NCBI GenBank assembly: GCA_007123065.1 | Contig: SKSI01000099.1 | Location: 1 to 41,185, forward strand | Direction of reading: 5' to 3' | Length of the DNA stretch: 41,185 bases | DNA from: Bacteroidales bacterium | GTDB lineage: Bacteria; Bacteroidota; Bacteroidia; Bacteroidales; UBA7960 | In this document: piece by piece, positions 16,120 to 24,694 of the stretch | Position numbering within the stretch: the stretch's first letter is position 1 | How the letters are laid out: the number at the start of each line of letters is the position of its first letter | Notes under the pieces: generated by a model | Told to the model about the DNA's origin: nothing | Databases searched by the model: none | The model's input: the letters and a program-made list of their open reading frames with translations, nothing else | Made by a program: the position numbers and the translations under genes

Positions 16120-16752
16120 CTATTTTGATTTCACAAGGTATGCCAGTTTTTCAAGGGAGGTGATGATATCATATTCTTCGAGATAAATATCATCCGGGAC
16201 AGTCAGCGGAACAGATGTATAATTTAAAAGGCCTTTGATGCCGCAATCCAAAAGGTGTTTTGCTACTTCATGAGCAGCTTCAGGTGAAACAGTCAGTATG
16301 GCAATGGGAGATTGTTCTTCTTCAATTACGGATTGAACGTCTTTGATGTGATGGCAAGGGATCCCTGCTATGATCCGGTCTGTTTTTTGCGGGTCATTAT
16401 CAAAAGCTGCTACAATGCTCAGCTTATCCCGCTTACCGGAAAAATAGCTTGTAATGGCTCTTCCAAGGTTTCCCATCCCGACGATGATTACTTTTTGCCC
16501 ATCACTGCTGTCTATAATTTTCCCTATCAGGGCAACAAGATCTTTAATGACATAGCCTTTGCTCTGACTTCCTGAATAACCGATCAACATCAGATCCCGC
16601 CGAACCTGAACCGGCGTAAGGTTCATCATTCGGGCAAGCTCGTGCGAATAAATATTGGTTTTTCCTTCCCGTATGCTGTTGTATAAAATCCGCCGGTATT
16701 GACTAAGGCGTTCAATTGTTTTACCTGGAAGCTCTGACAATTTTTCTTTCAT
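16120..16752 (-). CDS. rex: Redox-sensing transcriptional repressor Rex
   Basis: Rex binds DNA when NAD+ is high and releases it when NADH accumulates. The 210-aa protein has the N-terminal winged helix (residues 10-75, with TPVQVRRDLMLIGYSG, the conserved recognition region). A Rossmann domain starting VIIVGMGNLGRAI (about 88-100) follows, with an acidic strand end AAFDNDP. The C-terminal swapped helix is ITSLEKLAYLVKSK. Length is standard. It sits inside the hydrogenase run and a Rex-like 18-bp site lies just upstream of hydC, which fits autoregulation of the operon by the NADH/NAD+ ratio. Confidence 0.95.
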   Translation of the reverse strand: MKEKLSELPGKTIERLSQYRRILYNSIREGKTNIYSHELARMMNLTPVQVRRDLMLIGYSGSQSKGYVIKDLVALIGKIIDSSDGQKVIIVGMGNLGRAITSYFSGKRDKLSIVAAFDNDPQKTDRIIAGIPCHHIKDVQSVIEEEQSPIAILTVSPEAAHEVAKHLLDCGIKGLLNYTSVPLTVPDDIYLEEYDIITSLEKLAYLVKSK

Positions 16753-16778
16753 ATTTATGATTTGAAATGGTTGCTATT

Positions 16779-17900
16779 TTATGTAATTGGAAACTGAACG
16801 GTAAAACAGCTACCCTCGTTGGGCATGCTATCAACATTGATGCTCGCACCATATAACTCAAGAAGCTTTTTAACGATGGAAAGGCCCAGTCCGGTACCCG
16901 TGATGTGTTTGGTCTGTTCACTTTTAATGCGAACAAAATCTTCAAACAAAGATTTAATATCCTCTTCTTCCATACCGATTCCTGTATCCTGAACCTCTAT
17001 CAGGGTGCCGGAATTCTTACGTTTGAGGTTCACATCTACCCTGCCGCCTTGTTTGTTGTATTTAATAGCATTTGATATCAGATTATTCATAATGATCTCC
17101 ATCTCCTGCCTGTCAGCTTCCATAGATACCTTTTCGCCACAGTTCAGATAGACATCCACATCTTTTTGTATTGCCAGGGGTTGAAATGCATCGATGCATT
17201 GTTGTGCCAGTTCACAAAGCAACACCGGTTCCATCTTTCTTTTTTTCTTTCCTGATTCAATGCGTGTGATATCAAGCAAGTCAAGGATCAGGTTACGCAT
17301 ACCCTGAAGTCGGTGCATCGAGCGGTCGATGATATCCTGGTATTCGTGCAGGGAATCTCCCATTTTGCGATCCTGCATGAGCTGTAAATAACCTTCAACG
17401 GCATTCAATGGTGCCTTCAGTTCGTGAGAGAGTACCGACAGAAACTGAAAACGCACCTGACGTCCTTCCACATTTAGTTTCTGTGTCATCCTGCGCAGAA
17501 AAAGCTGCTTGGTGATCGTTTCGATGGAAGCCCTCAGTTCTTTGGGTGTAAAAGGCTTAGGGACAAAATCGTACGCACCCTGTTTGGTTGCTTTTACAGC
17601 CAGTTCGAGTGATGCATAAGAAGTGATCATCACCACAACAACATCCAGGTTGTTGTTATTAATAAACTCCAAAACATCAATACCTTGAATACCAGGAAGT
17701 TTATTATCCAGCAAAATGATGTCCAGATCGTTTTTTCGAAGAATTTCAAGAGCCTCCTCTCCTGTTTCAACGGCCTGGACATCAAACCCGAAATCTTCAT
17801 CCATAAAGGGATAGCTTACAGAATAGTTATCAAGTATCCTGCAAACTCCCATACGGATACCGGGTTCATCATCCACCACGAGGAGCTTTAGCTTTTCCAT
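16779..17900 (-). CDS. Receiver-histidine kinase (N-terminal REC, HisKA, HATPase)
   Basis: A 373-aa soluble kinase with reversed order compared with classical hybrid kinases: receiver domain first (1-125, phosphoacceptor Asp65 in ILLDNKLPG, Lys115 in FVPKPF). A HisKA domain follows (His159 in SHELKAPLNAVEG), then a HATPase domain (NNLISNAIKYN, DTGIGM, GTGLGLSIVKK). No transmembrane or extracellular sensor is present, so its input probably comes through phosphorylation of its receiver by another kinase, most simply the hydrogenase-like kinase encoded two genes upstream. It follows the single-domain receiver by only 3 bp. No DNA-binding output domain is present. Confidence 0.92.
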   Translation of the reverse strand: MEKLKLLVVDDEPGIRMGVCRILDNYSVSYPFMDEDFGFDVQAVETGEEALEILRKNDLDIILLDNKLPGIQGIDVLEFINNNNLDVVVVMITSYASLELAVKATKQGAYDFVPKPFTPKELRASIETITKQLFLRRMTQKLNVEGRQVRFQFLSVLSHELKAPLNAVEGYLQLMQDRKMGDSLHEYQDIIDRSMHRLQGMRNLILDLLDITRIESGKKKRKMEPVLLCELAQQCIDAFQPLAIQKDVDVYLNCGEKVSMEADRQEMEIIMNNLISNAIKYNKQGGRVDVNLKRKNSGTLIEVQDTGIGMEEEDIKSLFEDFVRIKSEQTKHITGTGLGLSIVKKLLELYGASINVDSMPNEGSCFTVQFPIT

Positions 17901-17903
17901 GGA

Positions 17904-18302
17904 TCAGATTTTTAACAATTTATGGATCTCTTTTTGCAACTGGTCGTTACGTATCCCTTTATCAAGAAACAGTTCCGCCTTAATCCAGTCGCGCTCCTCC
18001 TCGGTGGTGACGTCAAACAACATACCCGTTTCTGCAGTAACGGCAGAAGCAATGATAACAGGAACATCCGGGTATTTATTCTTAATAATATGGCAAAGAA
18101 TAAAGCCGGTATCTTGCTGTTCCATCATCAGATCCAGAATGGCCAGATCCGGTTTTGTCTTTTCGATGATGGTTTCTGCTTCTTTTAGGGTATCGGCAGT
18201 TATCACTTCAAAACCCATATCCTCAATGGCTATTTTAAGCTGAAACAGATAATCGGTATCATCATCAACGATCAAAATCATTTTTTTTTCTTTTTTCAAC
18301 AT
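17904..18302 (-). CDS. Single-domain response regulator
   Basis: A 132-aa protein consisting of one receiver domain: acidic pocket IVDDDTDY, phosphoacceptor Asp57 in LAILDLMME, and the Ser/Thr switch region IIASAVTAETG. The last 30 residues are a helical extension rather than an output domain. Between the switch and the end is an insertion (MLFDVTTEEERDWIKAELFL) longer than in CheY. It could act as a phosphate shuttle or sink between the hydrogenase-like kinase (13 bp upstream) and the REC-kinase (3 bp downstream). The start may be Met1 or Met8. Confidence 0.9.
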   Translation of the reverse strand: MLKKEKKMILIVDDDTDYLFQLKIAIEDMGFEVITADTLKEAETIIEKTKPDLAILDLMMEQQDTGFILCHIIKNKYPDVPVIIASAVTAETGMLFDVTTEEERDWIKAELFLDKGIRNDQLQKEIHKLLKI

Positions 18303-18314
18303 ACCTGGTGGCTT

Positions 18315-20345
18315 TTATTGCTGTTTTTCTTCTTTTGATTTTCGGGGTAGTTTCAGAATGAAAGTAGTTCCGGTCGCACCATCATTGGGATCAGCATTGG
18401 ATTCCACTTTAATGCTGCCGCTGTGCATCTTGATGATGCCATAAATGATCGGTAGCCCGAGTCCTGTACCTTTACCATTTTCTTTTGTTGTGAAAAATGG
18501 TTCAAACATCCTTTCCAGATTCTCTTTGGGAATGCCAATTCCGGTATCGCAAATGCGAATTTCCATGGCACCTTCCGTTAAAATTTCTCCAACCTTAATA
18601 GTCAACGTGCCCCCATCGGGCATGGCATCAATTGCATTTTTAAACAGATTGGAGAATACCTGTACCATTTGATCCTGGTCGCATTCCAGCACCGGATCCT
18701 GACTGTTGATCTCGACATTAAGCCCAACGTTTTCAGGAATTACAAAGGTCTTTAATCCATTGTTGATTAGTTTCTTAACATTCACTTCTTCGATACTTAC
18801 CTTACTCTTGCGTGCAAAGTTCAGAAGGCCTCCCACAATTTTCTTGCACCTGTCTGCCTGTTCCACAATCATCTTTAGATCCCTGTAGAGCGGGGAGGAT
18901 GGATCCATTTCATCAAGCAAAATATGGCTGTACATGATCACAACTCCCAAAGGGTTGTTAACCTCATGAGCAATACCAGCAGCAAGTTGCCCCATTGATG
19001 CAAGTTTTTCGCTTTGTTTCAGGGCGGCCTGTGTAGACGCCAGCTTTAGATTTGACACATCCAGCTCCTTGATATATTCGTGCAACTGATCAATCGTGTA
19101 GGGCAAACACATTTCCGATTCCGCCAGGCCTTGCAGAATCGCTATGGCGTGCTCGTAGCAAGTATCATAACCACAAGCGCCGCAATTAAGCTCATCCTCC
19201 TGTTCTCTTTTTCCCAATCTGGCCAACACCTCTCTGATCTCTTCATCGCGCGGAGGGCTTGGAAAACGCTGATCACTGGCCTTAAAACCGCGTCCGAGTT
19301 CGAGCTCCAGATAAGTAGACAAATCCTTTTGCCATTGTTCCAGGTCAATCCTGTCATATTTCCGCTTGGCAAAATTCGATATGTTTTTTCGCTTGTAGAA
19401 GAACTGACGGCTATGGCTCATTCCCGGACCATTGATACAGCCGTTGCAGCATAGCAGGTCAAACATCTTGGCCTCCAGGTAACCTTCTTCAAATTCACGC
19501 AACACTTCTATGATGTCGCGGCGCCCTTCTGCCACAATGATGTCCCCTTTCACAAAATCCTCCTCCAAATCGACAGTCTGCAACATCCCACCACTTATTG
19601 GAAAAATTGCACCTTTCCCTGCCAATGGGGGATCAAACTCTGAAGGTTCCACGTTGTGTTCGGTAAGTTTCTTTTCAGCGAACATCCGTCTAAGCTCAAC
19701 GAAGGAGATTACTTCATCAATCAGGCCTTCAAATTGCTCTTCTGCCGCTTCCACTTTCTTTGCGATACAGGGACCGATAAAAACCACCCGGGTATTCTGA
19801 CCATATTTTTGCTTAACCACCTTAGCTGTAGCGATCATTGGAGACACAACCGGAACGAGTGAATCAATGATCTGTGGATGGTGTTTTTCTACGTAGCTTA
19901 CAATGGCCGGACAGCTTGTTGAGATCAGCGGACGGTTTGGTTTTGACTCAAGCAGTTCCTTGTATCTGTTAGCGATCAGCTCGGCACCAAAGGCCACTTC
20001 AGTAACATAATCAAAGCCCAGAGCACGTATCATGCCGACAAAATGCCTGTAATCGTTAATATCGGTAAATTCACCGGCTATGCTTGGGGCAATAATAGCA
20101 GCTACCGGCGCATGTTCGTGCAAAAGCTTTTTTACTTTATCAATTGAAAATGCAAACATTTTGGCATCACGACTGCACACGCGAATGCAGTTTCCACAAG
20201 CGATGCACCTGGAAGGAATGATCTCCGCCTGGCCGTTCGCGATCTTGATCGCTTTTGCGGGACACTCACGCACGCAGGTATAGCATACCTTGCAACGGTC
20301 CTTAACCGTATAGATGATCTCTGCATTTTTGTGACTTTCGGCCAT
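18315..20345 (-). CDS. [FeFe]-hydrogenase-like sensor histidine kinase (HydS type)
   Basis: A 676-aa fusion. Residues 10-60 hold two [4Fe-4S] ferredoxin motifs (C18, 21, 24, 28; C47, 50, 53, 57). Residues 80-350 are an [FeFe]-hydrogenase H domain. A four-Cys Fe-S motif follows at 388-413 (C388, 391, 396, 413), then HisKA (His460 in AHEVNNP) and HATPase (GTGLGL near 627). All four H-cluster cysteines are kept (C145, C193, C299, C303), but the proton-transfer cysteine of catalytic enzymes is Ser144 (STSC versus SSCC in HydA). This fits a slow, H2-sensing group C hydrogenase that passes its state to a phosphorelay with the next two genes. It lies 14 bp after hydA. Confidence 0.92.
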   Translation of the reverse strand: MAESHKNAEIIYTVKDRCKVCYTCVRECPAKAIKIANGQAEIIPSRCIACGNCIRVCSRDAKMFAFSIDKVKKLLHEHAPVAAIIAPSIAGEFTDINDYRHFVGMIRALGFDYVTEVAFGAELIANRYKELLESKPNRPLISTSCPAIVSYVEKHHPQIIDSLVPVVSPMIATAKVVKQKYGQNTRVVFIGPCIAKKVEAAEEQFEGLIDEVISFVELRRMFAEKKLTEHNVEPSEFDPPLAGKGAIFPISGGMLQTVDLEEDFVKGDIIVAEGRRDIIEVLREFEEGYLEAKMFDLLCCNGCINGPGMSHSRQFFYKRKNISNFAKRKYDRIDLEQWQKDLSTYLELELGRGFKASDQRFPSPPRDEEIREVLARLGKREQEDELNCGACGYDTCYEHAIAILQGLAESEMCLPYTIDQLHEYIKELDVSNLKLASTQAALKQSEKLASMGQLAAGIAHEVNNPLGVVIMYSHILLDEMDPSSPLYRDLKMIVEQADRCKKIVGGLLNFARKSKVSIEEVNVKKLINNGLKTFVIPENVGLNVEINSQDPVLECDQDQMVQVFSNLFKNAIDAMPDGGTLTIKVGEILTEGAMEIRICDTGIGIPKENLERMFEPFFTTKENGKGTGLGLPIIYGIIKMHSGSIKVESNADPNDGATGTTFILKLPRKSKEEKQQ

Positions 20346-20359
20346 AAGGTTTCAATCGT

Positions 20360-22087
20360 TTACTTTAATACTGTCCGCTCTTTAAAATCAGTTTTGATCC
20401 AGTTCCGGGTAATTTCCTGATCAGGCTTAAAGCGATTGTCTTTAAAAAAAGCTGCTGTTGCTGGATTATCCTGTGGATATTGGAAAGCACAATTCTTTTC
20501 CAACTCCGCACACAGCTTCTTTCTGGCAATAACCTGTTCAAAGCCACGGCTGACAGGTTGTCCGCCACCGCCGACACAGCCATTCAAACAAGCCATCACT
20601 TCAACATAATGAATATCTTTGCGTCCATCCAGTAAAAGCTGTTGCATGTATTCTTCTGCATCACTGATAGAACTGACCCATGCAAAACCAATCTGGTGGT
20701 CACCAATCGTTACTTTGGTTTCCTTCCTCCCATAGATATTTTTCGGCGTATTAAACTTGAATGTATCCATTTTGCCACCCAACATCCGGTAAGTCTCCCT
20801 TGCTACCGCTTCTGCTTTTCCTCCTGAATAACCGAGCTTCCAGGCTGCTGCAGAAGATTGGACGTAAGGGTCGTCAAGTGCTTCACCTTCTGTATTTCGG
20901 ATGTCGATACCGGAGCTGCGCAACAGTTGAAGCAACTCACGTACGGTTAAAACAGCATCTGTTTCGGAGACCCCTTTATGGGTGTTTTCTTCCCTGGATG
21001 CTTCATACTTTTTCCCAACGCAAGGCATCACTGCAACGTTAAAAATCTGCTCCATCGGGATATCAGCTTCCGCGGCAAACTGCGTTTTAATTAACGTACT
21101 CAGAATTTGCTGCGGCGATTTGGTCTTAGACAAAGAGGTTATCCATTCAGGACGAAACTCCTCTACATAGCGCACCCATGCCGGGCAGCAAGATGACAAC
21201 AGTGGCAGGGAGTTTTCTTTATTCTGAATATGCGCAATCAGATTTCCGGCCTCCTCGCTGATGTTGATATCAGAGGCCACACCCAGATGAAATACCTTAT
21301 CGGCGCCACATCGTTTCAAAGCACCTGCGATTATATCCATCGGCTGGTCCTTTACTTTCAGACCCATCGCTTCAGCAACGGAACCGGCAACGGATGGACT
21401 GATCATAAACATTACCCTCACATCTTTTTTATCAAGTGCCGCATATACCTTTTCCTGATGCGAAATATCAGTCAGCGCCGCAGTCGGACACACCTGAATA
21501 CACTGTCCGCAATGTATGCAGCTGGAGATATTCAACCCTTTGTTAAATGCGCTGTTAACCATAGTCTGGTTGCCTCTTGAAATAAAATCAATGGCGGTTA
21601 CCAGTTGTACCTCTTCGCAGATACGGACACAGCGACTGCAAAGAACGCATTTGGCCGGGTCGCGCGCCACGCTGGTACTGGAATAATCAGGATAGTGTGT
21701 GTTTTTCTTACCAAAATACTTGCGTTCTTTCACATTCATCATCTCTGCCAGCCACTGCAGTTCACAATTTCCGTTGCGCTGGCAATAGAGGCAATCGTCG
21801 GGATGATTTGACAAGAGCAATTCGACCAAAGACTTGCGTGCCTGCATAACGCGCCGGGAATTGGTCTTGACTTTCATCCCCTCCTCCACAGGAAAAGAAC
21901 AGGATGTTACCAGATCACGCTTCCCTTCTACTTCCACGGCACACAACCTGCAAGCTCCTGTTGGAGAGAACCGGTTCATATGACAAAGCGTAGGGATCCG
22001 GATGCCGTGGCCACGCAGGGCAGCCAGCAGCGTTTCACCCTCTCTGACGGTTATGTGTTTATTGTTAACTTCGATCTGAAATTCCAT
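20360..22087 (-). CDS. hydA: [FeFe]-hydrogenase catalytic subunit HydA
   Basis: The H2-forming or H2-oxidising subunit, 575 aa. Order of clusters: N-terminal [2Fe-2S] (C35, C46, C49, C63), His-Cys3 [4Fe-4S] (H95, C99, C102, C108), two [4Fe-4S] (C147, 150, 153, 157; C190, 193, 196, 200), then the H domain. H-cluster motifs are complete: L1 SSCCPAW (C300 proton relay, C301), L2 MPCVGKKYEA (C356), L3 EVMACLNGCVGGGGQP (C500, C504). With the adjacent HydB and HydC this is a group A3-type multimeric enzyme that couples H2 to NAD(H) and usually ferredoxin (electron bifurcation). It lacks the extra C-terminal [2Fe-2S] domain seen in Thermotoga HydA. Confidence 0.96.
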   Translation of the reverse strand: MEFQIEVNNKHITVREGETLLAALRGHGIRIPTLCHMNRFSPTGACRLCAVEVEGKRDLVTSCSFPVEEGMKVKTNSRRVMQARKSLVELLLSNHPDDCLYCQRNGNCELQWLAEMMNVKERKYFGKKNTHYPDYSSTSVARDPAKCVLCSRCVRICEEVQLVTAIDFISRGNQTMVNSAFNKGLNISSCIHCGQCIQVCPTAALTDISHQEKVYAALDKKDVRVMFMISPSVAGSVAEAMGLKVKDQPMDIIAGALKRCGADKVFHLGVASDINISEEAGNLIAHIQNKENSLPLLSSCCPAWVRYVEEFRPEWITSLSKTKSPQQILSTLIKTQFAAEADIPMEQIFNVAVMPCVGKKYEASREENTHKGVSETDAVLTVRELLQLLRSSGIDIRNTEGEALDDPYVQSSAAAWKLGYSGGKAEAVARETYRMLGGKMDTFKFNTPKNIYGRKETKVTIGDHQIGFAWVSSISDAEEYMQQLLLDGRKDIHYVEVMACLNGCVGGGGQPVSRGFEQVIARKKLCAELEKNCAFQYPQDNPATAAFFKDNRFKPDQEITRNWIKTDFKERTVLK

Positions 22088-22105
22088 ATCAAAATATTAA
22101 TGATG

Positions 22106-24058
22106 CTATTTTATCGTGACGGCATTAAACTTGCAAACATCGTAGCAAGAACCACAGGCAATACATTTCTCCCTGACAATAAAGTGTGGATACCTGGGCG
22201 AGCCTATAATGGCATCTACGGGACATTTTTTAAGGCAGGCCGTACATCCCGTACATGCTTCGACATCAATTACAAAGATTCTTAAGTCTGTACAGTGGTT
22301 CGCCGGACATTTTCGTTCGAAAATATGCGAATCAAATTCATTTTTGAAAAACTTCAGGGTATTCAGAATCGCCATCGGCGATGACTTGCCCAATGCACAT
22401 AAGGAAGTATCACGGATCACTCCGGCAAGGCTTTTAAGCTGCATTACACCTTTAAAACGCTCCAGTGTCTGGAAGGACTGACCCTCTTCCGGTCGTCGCG
22501 TTGCTTGCTCCATGACCTCAAGCATACGTGCGGTGCCTTCCCTGCAGGGAATGCATTTCCCGCAACTCTCTTTTTTAAAGAATGCCGTAAAAAACTTGGC
22601 CATATCCACCATACACACTTCTTCATCAAGCACGACAAAGGCACCGCTGCCGAGCGCAGCACCAATTTGCTTCAAGGCATCAAAATCTATCAGTGTGTCA
22701 AGGGTTTCTTCCACAATGTAACTACCGCTGTTGATGCCCAGCACAATGGCTTTAAATGCCTTTTCATCCTTAAGTCCGCCTCCCACGAGGTCAATAACTT
22801 CCCTGAAACTGGCCCCCATAGGTACTTCGACCGTTCCATAATATTTTATGTTACCGGACAATGTAAACAACTTAGTCCCTTTACTGGTGTCAGTTCCCAG
22901 ATTCAAAAACCATTCCGGACCGTTTTTCAGTATGAGCGGGACATTGAAAAGGGTTTCCACGTTATTGACAATCGTAGGCTTATCCCATAACCCTCTTTCA
23001 GCAGGGAATGGAGGCTTGGAGGACGGCATGGCCCTTTTTCCCTCAATGCTGCTGTTAAGGGCTGTTTCTTCACCACAAACAAAAGCCCTTGCACCTTCTT
23101 TTACAACCACATCAATATTTACACCTGACTCGAATATGTGATGTCCGATGATACCGTATTCACGGGCTTGATCGATTGCCTCATTGAGTCTTTTGATAGC
23201 AAGTTTGAATTCTTTTCTGATAAAAATGAATGCTTTGCTGGCGCCGATGGCATACGCTGCGATCAAAACTGCTTCAATGAGCCTGTGGGGATTGCTTTCA
23301 ATGATCGCTCTGTTCATATAGCTACCCGGATCACTTTCTACAGCATTACAAACCAAATATTTCTGATCGCTGCCATACTGAAGTGCCGTGGCCCACTTTT
23401 TCCCGGCCAAATAACCACCTCCGCCACGACCTGCCAGTCTGCTTTGTTCAATTAACCCGCAAACCTGTTCGGGTGTGAGCCGTGATATCGTATCTACAAA
23501 GGCCTGGTAACCGCCTTTGGCAATACAGGCGGCCACAGATACCGGGTCTATTATTCCACAATGCTCAAGCAGGATACGATGCTGTGAGGAAAAGAAAGGA
23601 TGCTCCTCAACGGCATCTACACCCTCCCACTCCTGAAAAATTGGATTCTTATACTGACCGATTACCTCTGCCTCCGGGAGGTTGCCATTTAACACCTCAT
23701 CCAGCAGCAATTGAACTTTATCAGCCGTTACATTGGAAAATGAGATCCGTGATTTTCCCGGCAGCTGGACATCCACAATCGGTTCAGCTGCACACAAACC
23801 AACGCAACCACCTTCAACAAGTTCTGCATCGAACTCATGATCAACAAGGTAATTTCTGATCGCCTCAAAGCTTTTCTCTGCTCCGGCAATACGCCCGCAG
23901 CTGGCCATCCCGACATAAATGAGAGGCTTATGAACCCGTTCACCGGCAATATAAGACAACGGCTTTTTTAATGAAGGATCATTATGCCGTTGCGGATTCA
24001 GCAACACCTTGCTAATTAAAAATTCACGGACATCCCGGGTATGATCTAATGTCATCAT
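22106..24058 (-). CDS. hydB: Hydrogenase NADH/flavin subunit HydB (NuoF-like)
   Basis: A 650-aa diaphorase subunit. An N-terminal thioredoxin-like domain (about 45-130) shows three cysteines (C54, C85, C89). The NuoF-like core binds NAD(H) and FMN (GRGGGGYLAGKKW near 210-222, and GEETALNSSIEGKRAMP). A [4Fe-4S] site has C499, C502, C505 and C554. A short KCPANHC motif (584-589) resembles the zinc or Fe-S insertion of bifurcating HydB proteins. Two C-terminal ferredoxin clusters end the protein (C602, 605, 608, 612; C632, 635, 638, 642). Its ATG overlaps the hydC stop (ATGA), so the two are translationally coupled. It is the NAD(H)-reacting part of the HydABC complex. Confidence 0.95.
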   Translation of the reverse strand: MMTLDHTRDVREFLISKVLLNPQRHNDPSLKKPLSYIAGERVHKPLIYVGMASCGRIAGAEKSFEAIRNYLVDHEFDAELVEGGCVGLCAAEPIVDVQLPGKSRISFSNVTADKVQLLLDEVLNGNLPEAEVIGQYKNPIFQEWEGVDAVEEHPFFSSQHRILLEHCGIIDPVSVAACIAKGGYQAFVDTISRLTPEQVCGLIEQSRLAGRGGGGYLAGKKWATALQYGSDQKYLVCNAVESDPGSYMNRAIIESNPHRLIEAVLIAAYAIGASKAFIFIRKEFKLAIKRLNEAIDQAREYGIIGHHIFESGVNIDVVVKEGARAFVCGEETALNSSIEGKRAMPSSKPPFPAERGLWDKPTIVNNVETLFNVPLILKNGPEWFLNLGTDTSKGTKLFTLSGNIKYYGTVEVPMGASFREVIDLVGGGLKDEKAFKAIVLGINSGSYIVEETLDTLIDFDALKQIGAALGSGAFVVLDEEVCMVDMAKFFTAFFKKESCGKCIPCREGTARMLEVMEQATRRPEEGQSFQTLERFKGVMQLKSLAGVIRDTSLCALGKSSPMAILNTLKFFKNEFDSHIFERKCPANHCTDLRIFVIDVEACTGCTACLKKCPVDAIIGSPRYPHFIVREKCIACGSCYDVCKFNAVTIK

Positions 24059-24525
24059 GCTGAATTTTCTTTTTCCCTGAGTGATTTGATGAGTTCTTTG
24101 AGGCTTTGAAGATTCAGGTTGGTATGATACATATCATTCACCTCAATAAGGGGCGCAAGGCCGCAGGCACCAATGCAACTTACCACCTCCAGGCTAAAAA
24201 TTCCCTGTTTATCACATTCACCATCAGAAATTTTTAAAATGCGCTCAAGCTCTTTGAGCAAAGTGCCAGCACCGGCAACATGACAAGCGGTTCCGTGGCA
24301 TAACCGGATGTGGTATTTCCCAACAGGACCAAAACGGAAATTGTCATAAAACGTAGCTACCCCGTATATTTTGTTAACACTGATCCTGAGATAAGAACCT
24401 ACAGATGATATCATCTCTTCAGATAAAAAACCATTTTTATCCTGAATAGCCTGCAGCAAAGGAATCATATCCTCCCGCCGTCGATTCGGAAACTTTTCAA
24501 AAACATCTTCAAGTGAAATGCTCAT
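24055..24525 (-). CDS. hydC: Hydrogenase [2Fe-2S] subunit HydC (NuoE-like)
   Basis: A 156-aa thioredoxin-like [2Fe-2S] protein homologous to NuoE. Cluster ligands are C76 and C81 (LCHGTAC) and C117 and C121 (SCIGAC); the helical N-terminus contains the usual PLLQAIQDKNGFL and IYGVATFYDNF stretches. It carries electrons in the NADH-reacting half of the HydABC hydrogenase. It is the first gene of the minus-strand hydrogenase run; a Rex-like operator lies 11 bp upstream of its ATG and its stop overlaps the hydB start. Confidence 0.95.
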   Translation of the reverse strand: MSISLEDVFEKFPNRRREDMIPLLQAIQDKNGFLSEEMISSVGSYLRISVNKIYGVATFYDNFRFGPVGKYHIRLCHGTACHVAGAGTLLKELERILKISDGECDKQGIFSLEVVSCIGACGLAPLIEVNDMYHTNLNLQSLKELIKSLREKENSA

Positions 24526-24535
24526 TTATTTTGCG

Positions 24536-24553
24536 TTGATATAAATTTCACAA
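24536..24553 (-). promoter_or_regulatory. Candidate Rex operator upstream of hydC
   Basis: TTGATATAAATTTCACAA matches the Rex consensus TTGTGAAATATTTCACAA at 14 of 18 positions by eye, with one perfect half-site (TTCACAA). It lies 11 bp upstream of the hydC ATG and directly downstream of a near-match to the -7 element, a good place to block transcription. The presence of rex in the same gene run supports it; binding is inferred. Confidence 0.45.
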
Positions 24554-24560
24554 TACTCAA

Positions 24561-24568
24561 CAAATATC
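24561..24568 (-). promoter_or_regulatory. Candidate -7 element for the hydC operon
   Basis: On the minus strand GATATTTG matches TAnnTTTG at all fixed positions except the first. The predicted transcript start (near 24555) would fall at the edge of the Rex-like site. No clear -33 TTTG is found. Confidence 0.3.
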
Positions 24569-24649
24569 GTAAAAAAATAAAGAACATACACATATAAATG
24601 ACAAACGACCTGAATAAAAAACACCAAAACCTACTTATTAAATTCATTT

Positions 24650-24667
24650 ACAAATAGTTATACTTGT
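24650..24667. promoter_or_regulatory. 18-bp dyad in the divergent hyd control region
   Basis: ACAAATAGTTATACTTGT has 7-base arms (ACAAATA / TACTTGT) that pair except at one position, around a 4-base centre. Its half-sites point the opposite way to a Rex site, so another regulator of the locus is more likely if it is an operator. Confidence 0.3.
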
Positions 24668-24694
24668 TAGAAAACTCCGTTTTTATAATAATGG

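Noticed and set aside
20360..22087. hydA as an NADH dehydrogenase (NuoG) subunit
   Set aside because: The N-terminal clusters resemble NuoG, but the complete L1, L2 and L3 H-cluster motifs show it is a hydrogenase.
22505..22990. Long plus-strand ORF (161 aa) opposite hydB
   Set aside because: It lies wholly inside hydB on the other strand, with no recognisable motif; hydB has complete conserved motifs there.
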